In this document: piece after piece, positions 1-6,013 of the stretch
Layout: each line of letters starts with the position of its first letter
How positions within the stretch are numbered: position 1 is the first letter of the stretch
Assembly (NCBI GenBank): GCA_043788645.1
Contig: JAYVTS010000358.1
Location: 1-17,302, forward strand
Reading direction: 5' to 3'
DNA: 17,302 nt
Source of the DNA: CANIZL01 sp043788645
GTDB lineage: Bacteria > Verrucomicrobiota > Verrucomicrobiia > Limisphaerales > UBA9464
Notes under the pieces: generated by a model
What the model was told of the DNA's origin: nothing
Databases searched by the model: none
The model's input: the letters and a program-made list of their open reading frames with translations, nothing else
Program-made: the position numbers and the translations under genes

Positions 1-372
1 CAACAGGCTTGGTTCGCTGATAACGCGGAGCAGAAGACCCATCCGGTTGGTCAAAAAAAGCCCAATCGCTGGGGGTTCTACGATCTCTACGGAAACGTGT
101 CGGAATGGTGCGAAGACGTATTTAGTCCGACCTATTATCAGGGAAGTCCGGCCACGGATCCCACGGGGCCTGTCAGTCCGGGCGCGGACGTGCGCCGATT
201 GATTCGCGGTGGCAGTTGGAAATCCAGTGCTGACCAGTGCCGTTCGGCCGCCCGTCAGGGCGAACGAACGGGGGATAGCGATGCGTGTTTCTCCACCGAT
301 TACTGTGGTTTTCGTTGCGTTCGACGGGTCACTCCGGCCGAACTGGCCGCCTTGAAGAAGGCGGTTCAATAA
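1..372 (+). CDS. FGE-sulfatase (SUMF1/EgtB-type) domain protein, 3' end only
   Basis: The reading frame is open from base 1 and ends at TAA 370-372; the 5' part lies outside the window, so 123 codons are visible. The protein shows C-terminal hallmarks of the FGE-sulfatase fold: NRWGFYDLYGNVSEWCED (residues about 21-38 of the fragment), then IRGGSW, an R-rich stretch and a final CGFRCVRR. In this family the segment after GGSW binds the substrate, and true formylglycine-generating enzymes carry two redox cysteines there. Here it reads GGSWKSSADQCRSAAR with only one cysteine, so it is probably not a sulfatase-activating enzyme. Related proteins act as lectin-like, EgtB-like or kinase-associated domains, and which applies cannot be told without the N-terminus. 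The next gene starts 41 bases downstream. The domain call is firm and the function is open. Confidence 0.85.
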   Translation, partial: QQAWFADNAEQKTHPVGQKKPNRWGFYDLYGNVSEWCEDVFSPTYYQGSPATDPTGPVSPGADVRRLIRGGSWKSSADQCRSAARQGERTGDSDACFSTDYCGFRCVRRVTPAELAALKKAVQ

Positions 373-413
373 CATTCCTGATGCGCTCTGATACTGGGTA
401 GAGTTTTGCGAAT

Positions 414-2003
414 ATGCTGTTCCATACGTGGCCCTTTGCGGTGTTCTTGTTGGTGGTACTGCCCGTCTATTTCTCGCTGCGAAAGACCTCCCTCTGGTTG
501 CCTTGGTTGACCGCAGCCTCGTACTTTTTCTACGGTTGGTGGAATCCCTACTATTTATTGTTGGTCGTCTATTCGACGCTCCTGGACTATGCCCTGGTCA
601 CTTTCATGGACCATTGTCCACCGATGGGGGCTCCGGTTCCGGACCGGGGGCGAGCCGGTGCCGATCCAGTTCTGAAAGGGGCGTTTGTGGGAGCGTCAGC
701 ACTCGCGGTGGTGCTCTTGGGGGCGGCCGTTTGGGGACCGGCCAGTCTGCGCCCCACCCTTTGCGGGGCGGAAGTGTTAACTCTCCTAATGGCTTTGGGG
801 GCTCGTTTGGGGAGTCGCAAGATTTGGCTCGGTGTAAGTTTGGTAAACAATCTCGCGCTCTTGCTGTTCTTCAAGTATGCGCGGTTTGCCGTGGAAAATC
901 TCAATGCCGCCTTCGCGGGATTGCATTGGCCCGTGACTCTAGCGGACCCGGCCACGTTCATGCCCTTTGGATTTGCCTATCTTCTACCCGTAGGTATTTC
1001 CTTTTTCACATTTCAATCGCTGAGTTACACCATTGATTTCTATTTCGGCCAGGTGCAGCGCGAACGCAATTTGTTGCGCTTTGCCACGTTTGTTTGTTTC
1101 TTTCCGCAACTCATGGCGGGACCGATCGAACGGGCGCGAAATTTACTCCCGCAATTTCACCAATTTCCTCCTGTCCGACTTCAAAATTTTACGGACGGCG
1201 CGTCCCTTTTCCTGGTGGGACTCTTTAAGAAATTGGCGCTGGCGAATTATCTTTCCCTCTACGTTGAACGCGTTTTTGAACATCCGCAGGCGAGTAGTGC
1301 GCCCGCGTTGATCTGGGGCACAGTCGCTTTCGGTTGGCAGATCTTTTTTGATTTCAGCGGCTATACGGATATGGCGCGAGGAGTGGCGAAAGTGTTGGGG
1401 TTTGACTTGATTCTTAATTTCAACAATCCGTATCTGGCGGCTAGCCTGGGTGAGTTCTGGACGCGCTGGCATATCAGTTTATCTTCGTGGTTTCGCGACT
1501 ATGTCTACATTCCATTGGGTGGCAATCGCCAGGGTCCGTGGCGGACTTATCGGAATTTACTCCTGACTTTTCTTATTTCAGGCGTTTGGCACGGTGCGGC
1601 GTGGACGTTCCTGATCTGGGGGGCTTTGCACGGGATGGGAGTCATTGTGACTCGTGAATTGGAACGTTCAAGATTCTATCGCGAAAACGTTCCACGCCTG
1701 CTTAAACAGGTTGGAGTCTTTAGTTTTGTCTCCTTCACCTGGATCTTTTTTCGCGCCGAGACGGTGACCGATGCGTGGTTGATTATTCGCAGAATCGCCA
1801 CGGCCGGATGGCAATCTCCGCAGATGCCCCTCCTGATGGGGGCGCTGATCGGGGCTGTCTGGGTGTATGAGTTTCTCTATGAATCGCGGTTTCGTGATAT
1901 TTTGAGATCAAACGGCGTACGCGTGACGGCCGCGGTGGGAATGTTGTTGTATCTATGTTTGTGCTCTTCCGGCGGGGGCGCTTTTATTTATTTCCAATTC
2001 TGA
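414..2003 (+). CDS. MBOAT family membrane-bound O-acyltransferase (AlgI-like)
   Basis: A 529-aa polytopic membrane protein of the MBOAT family, which transfers acyl (usually acetyl) groups across or at the membrane onto surface polysaccharide or other exported acceptors. The N-terminus MLFHTWPFAVFLLVV is typical of the AlgI branch. The conserved core is clear: SFFTFQSLSYTIDFYFG, FFPQLMAGPIERA, FNNPYLAASLGEFWTRWH (His353) followed by ISLSSWFRDYVYIPLGGNR, and GVWHGAAWTFLIWG with the expected catalytic His393. Residues about 60-130 hold an extra, partly hydrophobic segment between the first helices and the FKYA motif, longer than in standard AlgI proteins as I know them. The downstream SGNH-type gene begins 5 bases after the stop, the usual pairing for acylation systems. 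No strong Shine-Dalgarno precedes the ATG. The acceptor is unknown. Confidence 0.93.
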   Translation: MLFHTWPFAVFLLVVLPVYFSLRKTSLWLPWLTAASYFFYGWWNPYYLLLVVYSTLLDYALVTFMDHCPPMGAPVPDRGRAGADPVLKGAFVGASALAVVLLGAAVWGPASLRPTLCGAEVLTLLMALGARLGSRKIWLGVSLVNNLALLLFFKYARFAVENLNAAFAGLHWPVTLADPATFMPFGFAYLLPVGISFFTFQSLSYTIDFYFGQVQRERNLLRFATFVCFFPQLMAGPIERARNLLPQFHQFPPVRLQNFTDGASLFLVGLFKKLALANYLSLYVERVFEHPQASSAPALIWGTVAFGWQIFFDFSGYTDMARGVAKVLGFDLILNFNNPYLAASLGEFWTRWHISLSSWFRDYVYIPLGGNRQGPWRTYRNLLLTFLISGVWHGAAWTFLIWGALHGMGVIVTRELERSRFYRENVPRLLKQVGVFSFVSFTWIFFRAETVTDAWLIIRRIATAGWQSPQMPLLMGALIGAVWVYEFLYESRFRDILRSNGVRVTAAVGMLLYLCLCSSGGGAFIYFQF

Positions 2004-2008
2004 CTCCA

Positions 2009-3235
2009 ATGCGTGCTCAAAATGAAATTCGTTCGAATCAGATGGACCAGGATCTCTCCAGTGAGAGGGTCGCGACTCAGGCGAGCGGAGTCGGGAACGC
2101 GGAGCCTCCTTTCGGCGCCAATGAAATGCGGCTCAACGGTCGGCAATGGGGAACGGTGCTCCTCATTTTCTTGATTTTAGTGCTTATTGTTCCGAGTCTT
2201 TGGCGCCGATTTGAACGATTTGAAACGGGGCCTGACTATCGAATTCCGTACGGGTTAAGTCGGGACTATTGGCTCTATTCCCGACGGGTTCAACAGGTCG
2301 TTGGGTCGAACTCGATCATTCTGCTCGGTGACTCGGTGGTTTGGGGAGAATATGTGCGACCGGAGGGAGCGTGGTCTGTTTTCTTGAACCAAGAAACCCA
2401 CTCAACGCCCCAGTTTATCAACGGCGGAGTCAATGGATTATTCCCCCTCGCCTTGGAGGGCTTAGTTCGGCATTACGCCTCGTTTCCCAAGAGCCAAAAA
2501 GTGCTGCTTCATTGCAACCTGCTGTGGATGACGAGTCCACAGGCGGATCTAAGTACTACGAAAGAGGAGCACTTTAATCACGCTCGATTGGTTCCTCAAT
2601 TTAGCCCAAAAATTCCCTGCTACCGTGCAGACAGCAACGAACGCATCGGAGCCGCATTGCAAAACGAAATTCCTTTTCTGGCGTGGGGCAATCATTTGCA
2701 GGATGCGTACTTTGCGCAGAAGAGCGTGCCGGGTTGGACGTTGGCCGATGATGGCGGGGATCCGGTTCAATATCCCAATACGTCCAGGAATCCCTTCAGT
2801 CAGATTTCGATGACTGTTCCGTCCGCTCCGGTCGAAGATCCGCTCCGTGGCCCGACGAGCCCGCGACACAAGCCGTGGTCGACGAACGCCGCGGGAACCA
2901 CCCGTTTTGAATGGGTGCCCTTGGAGTCTTCATCGCAGTGGGCGGCCTTTCAACGGGTCACTCAATTGCTTCGGGAGCGGGGCAACGAATTGTTCGTTGT
3001 GGTGGGACCGTTCAACGAGCACTTGTTGGCGGTGGATCATCGGATGGCGTATTGGAAAATTCGTGACGATGCCACGAATTGGCTGGGTGCCGAGAAAATT
3101 TCGTTCATCGCGCCGGAGCCGTTGCCGAGTTTGCTCTACGCGGATGCGAGCCATCCGTTGACCGAGGGCTACCAACTGTTGGCCAAACGAACCGTAGCTG
3201 ATGCCGGATTTCGGCGCTGGGCGGGCGTCCGATGA
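2009..3235 (+). CDS. Membrane-anchored SGNH/GDSL-hydrolase-like protein paired with MBOAT
   Basis: A 408-aa protein. I start it at ATG 2009, 5 bases after the MBOAT stop, because the longer frame (from 1955) would overlap the MBOAT coding region; ATG 2042 is an alternative. After a polar N-terminus there is one transmembrane helix at about residues 47-65 (WGTVLLIFLILVLIVPSLW), so the rest probably faces the periplasm. SGNH signatures are present: block I GDSV with Ser109, GGVNG with Asn142, a later GPFNEH (Asn336), and block V as DASHP (Asp379, His382), giving a plausible Ser-Asp-His triad. Proteins of this AlgJ/AlgX/PatB type finish the transfer of the acyl group supplied by the MBOAT partner onto glycans. 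Function in O-acylation is inferred from family and adjacency; the particular glycan is not identifiable. Confidence 0.82.
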   Translation: MRAQNEIRSNQMDQDLSSERVATQASGVGNAEPPFGANEMRLNGRQWGTVLLIFLILVLIVPSLWRRFERFETGPDYRIPYGLSRDYWLYSRRVQQVVGSNSIILLGDSVVWGEYVRPEGAWSVFLNQETHSTPQFINGGVNGLFPLALEGLVRHYASFPKSQKVLLHCNLLWMTSPQADLSTTKEEHFNHARLVPQFSPKIPCYRADSNERIGAALQNEIPFLAWGNHLQDAYFAQKSVPGWTLADDGGDPVQYPNTSRNPFSQISMTVPSAPVEDPLRGPTSPRHKPWSTNAAGTTRFEWVPLESSSQWAAFQRVTQLLRERGNELFVVVGPFNEHLLAVDHRMAYWKIRDDATNWLGAEKISFIAPEPLPSLLYADASHPLTEGYQLLAKRTVADAGFRRWAGVR

Positions 3236-3357
3236 AGGGCCACGGGAGGGTGGAATGGCACGATGATTTTGTCGGCGACTTGAGCTTTGCTCGATTGATT
3301 ACCGACGCCTACCATGACACCCTCGTGCCATGCGTGAACGCGGTATTAAGCCCATGA
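3232..3357 (+). CDS. Possible 41-aa small ORF, doubtful
   Basis: An ATG overlaps the stop of the SGNH gene (ATGA at 3232-3235) and opens a 41-codon frame that closes at TGA 3355-3357, just before the ceramidase-like gene at 3365. The peptide begins MKGHGRVEWHDDF and ends VPCVNAVLSP. It has no signal peptide, no transmembrane helix and no family I recognise. The ATGA coupling and the frame filling almost the whole gap between neighbours favour translation. Against it are the short length and the absence of a recognised domain. It could instead be a relic of a longer gene or chance. A 9-bp inverted repeat lies inside it. Confidence 0.22.
   Translation: MKGHGRVEWHDDFVGDLSFARLITDAYHDTLVPCVNAVLSP
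3255..3331. repeat. 9-bp inverted repeat between SGNH and ceramidase-like genes
   Basis: ATGGCACGA at 3255-3263 is the exact reverse complement of TCGTGCCAT at 3323-3331, with 59 bases between. No T-run follows, so it is not a convincing terminator. It may be chance or the trace of a small inserted element that also contains the 41-codon frame. Confidence 0.35.
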
Positions 3358-3364
3358 TAAGTCT

Positions 3365-4762
3365 ATGAGGAAAGCGATGAATCGTTCTTGTGCCTCGGTT
3401 TTAATTTTCTCGATTTTATGGATTTTTATTGATGGACTGGCCGCCGCTGAGGCAGTCCCTCGCCCGCCGCTTCAGCTCGCCACGTTCGATGTCGATGCAA
3501 CCCCACCCATCGGTTCACAGATGGCGTACGATCCGGTCACCAACGTATGGGATCTGGGCCTGCGTGCTCGCGGAATTATCTTATTGGGCGCGGGTAAACC
3601 GATTGTCTTATGCGCGGTCGATTGGATTGGGATTGGCAATGAAGGTCATGATGCGTTTCGCCTAGCCTTAGCCAGCGCGGCCGGCACGGTGGTGTCACGG
3701 GTGGCGGTTCATACGTTGCACCAGCATGATGCACCGGATTGCGATTTTGGAGCGGAACGAATTCTTAAAGACGCCGGCTTGGACCCCGTGAGTTACGAAG
3801 GTGCATTTGCTCGAAAAACCTTGGACCGACTTGAAGTTTCGATCCGAGCGGCACTACCCAAAGCCGTGGTCATTAGCGAACTTGGGTTAGGAGAGGCTAA
3901 AGTGGAAGGGGTAGCGTCCAATCGCCGTATTCATGGGCCGGATGGGAAGATTCGAGCCGTTCGCTATACTGCATGCCCCGATCCGGCTTTGCGTGCGGAG
4001 CCTGAGGGGACGATTGATCCGGTGGTCTCGCTGGTGAGTTTTTGGAGCAGCAATCGGCCCGTCGCCGTGCTCAGTTATTATGCCACCCATCCGCAGAGTT
4101 ATTATCGGACGGGAATACCGAATCCGGATTTTCCCGGCGTAGCGCGATTCCAACGGCAACTCGCTGTGCCGTCGGCGTTGCACGTCCATTTCAACGGCGC
4201 AGGGGGTAATATTGGCGCCGGGAAATACAATGATGGTTCGCCCGAGAATCGCGGAATTCTGGCCGGGCGCTTGGCCGAAGGGATGCGACGTGCCTGGGAG
4301 GCGACCCGGCGGGAACCTTTGACAACCGCCGATGTTAGCTGGCGTTTCGAACCGGTGGTGTTGCCCGTCGGTGCGCATCTGACGGAGGAAAAGCTGCAAG
4401 CGCAGCTGAAGGGTCGCGAGGCCGCCTTTTTCCTCACCGGTGGGGCCGCCAAACTCTCTTGGTTGCGGCGCTGCCAGTCGGGACACAAAATCGACGTTTC
4501 GTGTTTGGGCCTGGGTCGGGCGCGAATTTTGCAATTGCCGGGCGAACTATTTGTCGAGTACCAACTGGCCGCCAAGGCTGAGCGCCCAGGTCGTTTTGTT
4601 GCAATGGCCGCCTACGGAGACTATGGACCCGGCTATATTGGAACCGCGATCGCCTATTCGGAGGGCGGCTATGAAACCAGCCCGGAATCGAGCCATGTAG
4701 CGCCGGAAGTCGAAGGAGTCTTATTAGGAGCGATCAAAAAATTGCTGAGAGCGGATCCGTAG
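3365..4762 (+). CDS. Secreted neutral/alkaline ceramidase-like (N-terminal domain) protein
   Basis: A 465-aa protein with a signal peptide (hydrophobic stretch about residues 9-28, cleavage near AAAEA, residues 26-30), so exported. It resembles the neutral/alkaline non-lysosomal ceramidase N-terminal-domain proteins that are common and largely uncharacterised in Planctomycetota and Verrucomicrobiota. Supporting signs: an opening LATFDVDATPPIG, a metal-site-like HTLHQHDAP (His116, His119, His121), YYATHPQSYYR (His242) and HFNGAGGNIGAG. True neutral ceramidases are zinc amidases of about 650 aa or more with a C-terminal immunoglobulin-like domain; this protein is shorter and appears to lack that domain, so sphingolipid hydrolysis is not assured. 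ATG 3365 is chosen for the complete signal peptide; ATG 3377 is possible. It stands apart from the respiratory operon behind a 615-base gap. Confidence 0.78.
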   Translation: MRKAMNRSCASVLIFSILWIFIDGLAAAEAVPRPPLQLATFDVDATPPIGSQMAYDPVTNVWDLGLRARGIILLGAGKPIVLCAVDWIGIGNEGHDAFRLALASAAGTVVSRVAVHTLHQHDAPDCDFGAERILKDAGLDPVSYEGAFARKTLDRLEVSIRAALPKAVVISELGLGEAKVEGVASNRRIHGPDGKIRAVRYTACPDPALRAEPEGTIDPVVSLVSFWSSNRPVAVLSYYATHPQSYYRTGIPNPDFPGVARFQRQLAVPSALHVHFNGAGGNIGAGKYNDGSPENRGILAGRLAEGMRRAWEATRREPLTTADVSWRFEPVVLPVGAHLTEEKLQAQLKGREAAFFLTGGAAKLSWLRRCQSGHKIDVSCLGLGRARILQLPGELFVEYQLAAKAERPGRFVAMAAYGDYGPGYIGTAIAYSEGGYETSPESSHVAPEVEGVLLGAIKKLLRADP

Positions 4763-4818
4763 AACCTCAAAACTCCTGCCCCCGATGAATCGCATGTGCC
4801 TTCTCGCAATGGAGGTTG

Positions 4819-4875
4819 CTGCGGTGGGTCGCTGCGACCTATTCACGGTCCGCCGCAAGGCGGCTCCGACCGCAG
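4819..4875. repeat. Potential three-way-junction structured repeat
   Basis: CTGCGGT (4819-4825) pairs with ACCGCAG (4869-4875), closing a 7-bp outer stem. Inside it are two small hairpins: GGTCG/CGACC (4827-4831 with 4835-4839, 3-base loop) and CCGCC/GGCGG (4850-4854 with 4859-4863, GCAA loop, a stable GNRA tetraloop). The right outer arm overlaps the start of the adjacent 22-bp hairpin, so the two structures compete or form one composite element. This is typical of dispersed intergenic palindromic elements; an RNA function is possible but unsupported. Confidence 0.5.
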
Positions 4876-4922
4876 TTCCCTCTCCCTGAGGGCTGTACAT
4901 GCCCTCAGGGAGAGGGAACTGC
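4872..4922. repeat. Perfect 22-bp hairpin (REP/MITE-like palindrome)
   Basis: The left arm 4872-4893 (GCAGTTCCCTCTCCCTGAGG plus GC) is the exact reverse complement of 4901-4922, separated by a 7-base loop TGTACAT. There is no following T-tract, so a classic intrinsic terminator is unlikely. The CTCTCCCTGAGGG core is of the kind seen as dispersed intergenic palindromes in high-GC genomes, so I call it a repeat element. Confidence 0.75.
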
Positions 4923-5014
4923 CGCGTCGGCCTCCATTTGCCGGTTCCAAAGTTCCTCGCCCAATTCGTCAACAAACTTGCTCGCCGGGAGTCGGCAAAG
5001 CACCTACCAGGAAA

Positions 5015-5034
5015 CCCGGCGCCTACGCGCCGGG
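5015..5034. repeat. GC-rich hairpin with alternative third arm
   Basis: CCCGGCGC (5015-5022) pairs perfectly with GCGCCGGG (5027-5034) across a 4-base loop CTAC. A few bases downstream GAGGCGCCGGCC (from 5043) could replace the right arm. No T-run follows. Confidence 0.6.
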
Positions 5035-5169
5035 CGGCCAGCGAGGCGCCGGCCGGTCCGAGTTCCCCGGAGGGCGCATTCGGTTTAAAAGAAGATCATT
5101 AGCTTCGCTTATCGTTCCCAAAAGCCCGACAGAGACTCCTTTTTCTGCACAAAGAATTGCGCGCAGGGG

Positions 5170-5196
5170 GGACTTTGTGATTTTTTTCACAAGTCC
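5170..5196. promoter_or_regulatory. CRP/FNR-family-type operator palindrome upstream of actA
   Basis: TGTGA (5176-5180), six T, TCACA (5187-5191) match the CRP half-sites and spacing exactly. The dyad extends to TTGTGA-N6-TCACAA, and further to GGACTT.. and ..AAGTCC with one bulged T on the left. It lies about 190 bases before the actA start, with no other gene between. As RNA it would also fold into a 10-bp hairpin with a T6 loop. Binding by a CRP/FNR-family regulator is inferred from the motif only; no regulator gene is in the window. Confidence 0.5.
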
Positions 5197-5364
5197 GAGG
5201 TGCGAGCGAAACGGTGTTCGAATCGGGTGACTCTTGCCGGGCAAGGATCGTCTACGAAACCGCACGCTGCCTGGGGCAAGGCAAAGCGAATTAATGATTC
5301 GGTCAGCGCAGGTCCTGAGATGGGGCTGTGGGTGGATTTGTTCAATCCTTCCGAAGCGATGACT

Positions 5365-5371
5365 GGAAAGG
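5365..5371 (+). promoter_or_regulatory. Ribosome binding site of actA
   Basis: GGAAAGG lies 6 bases before ATG 5378 and supports that start against upstream alternatives in other frames. Confidence 0.6.
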
Positions 5372-5377
5372 TCGAGC

Positions 5378-6013
5378 ATGTCGGACATTTTTCCGAAGTG
5401 GACGAATCAGATTCCCGCGATGGGAGCCGTCGTGGCCGTGGTCTTGGGCACGACGGTCGCCGCGGGCGTGACGTATTACTTTACGCCGAAGTACACTCGA
5501 GTCGGCTACCAGCCGAAGCAGCCGGTGGCTTTCTCGCATGAGATTCATGCAGGTCAGTTGGGGGTAGACTGTCGTTACTGCCACAATGCGGTCGAGAAAT
5601 CTTGGTTCTCGAATATTCCCTCGGGGAATACTTGCATGAATTGCCATAATCAAGTAGCGAAGGAATCGCCAAAATTGGCGTTGGTACGCGACAGTTTTGC
5701 GGCTGGAAAACCGATCCCGTGGGTGCAGATCCACAAGGTTCCGGACTACGTCTATTTTAATCACTCGGTGCATGTGAACCGAGGGGTTTCCTGCGTTAAA
5801 TGCCACGGGGAAGTCCAGAAAATGGATGAGGTGTACCATGTGAAACCCCTTTCGATGGGATTCTGTCTGGAATGTCACCGCGAACCGGAGAGCCAGATCC
5901 GGCCGAATGAATTTGTAACGAAACTCGACTGGCAGGGCCAGTTCGATGGAAAAAAAGCCGTGCACGACTGGAAGATCCAGCCCGGCCAGAGCTGCTCCAC
6001 TTGCCACCGCTGA
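5378..6013 (+). CDS. actA: ACIII subunit ActA, pentaheme cytochrome c
   Basis: A 211-aa membrane-anchored multiheme cytochrome, the electron-exit subunit of alternative complex III, placed on the periplasmic face. One transmembrane helix lies at about residues 14-35 (AMGAVVAVVLGTTVAAGVTY). Five CxxCH heme c sites follow: CRYCH (65-69), CMNCH (86-90), CVKCH (139-143), CLECH (163-167) and CSTCH (206-210), the last immediately before the C-terminal Arg. Motifs FSHEIHAGQLGVDCRYCHNAVE and FNHSVHVNRGVSCVKCHG, with histidines that can serve as distal ligands, are typical of ActA. It opens the operon; its TGA overlaps the actB start (TGATG at 6011-6015), indicating translational coupling. Identification is strong from heme count, length and context. 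Confidence 0.96.
   Translation: MSDIFPKWTNQIPAMGAVVAVVLGTTVAAGVTYYFTPKYTRVGYQPKQPVAFSHEIHAGQLGVDCRYCHNAVEKSWFSNIPSGNTCMNCHNQVAKESPKLALVRDSFAAGKPIPWVQIHKVPDYVYFNHSVHVNRGVSCVKCHGEVQKMDEVYHVKPLSMGFCLECHREPESQIRPNEFVTKLDWQGQFDGKKAVHDWKIQPGQSCSTCHR

Larger units (their letters stand above)
4763..5377. other. Intergenic region with structured repeats and operon control region
   Basis: This 615-base stretch holds no frame that looks coding: open frames on both strands are rich in Arg, Pro and Gly, lack any domain and run through inverted repeats. The first part (about 4819-5090) is dominated by palindromic, GC-rich repeat DNA. The second part holds a CRP-type palindrome (5170-5196) and about 180 bases of leader before actA, with small dyads such as CTTGCC-G-GGCAAG at 5233-5245. 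I could not pick out a convincing -35/-10 pair. No clear rho-independent terminator follows the ceramidase-like gene. Confidence 0.7.

Noticed and set aside
3887..4534. Long minus-strand open frame (215 codons) opposite the ceramidase-like gene
   Set aside because: It is antisense to a gene with signal peptide and conserved motifs; long antisense frames are common in GC-rich codon usage.
4872..4922. Intrinsic terminator for the ceramidase-like gene
   Set aside because: The stem is strong, but no T-run follows on either strand and it lies more than 100 bases after the stop codon.
4796..5230. Open frame of 144 codons in the intergenic gap
   Set aside because: It runs through the inverted repeats, is dominated by Arg/Gly/Pro, has no domain or ribosome binding site, and competes with other equally poor frames.
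5197..5377. Known riboswitch in the act leader
   Set aside because: Small dyads are present but I found no conserved core of any riboswitch class I know.
5023..5388. Minus-strand open frame of 121 codons overlapping the actA start
   Set aside because: It covers the palindrome and the leader and enters actA antisense; its composition looks like non-coding DNA and no family is recognisable.
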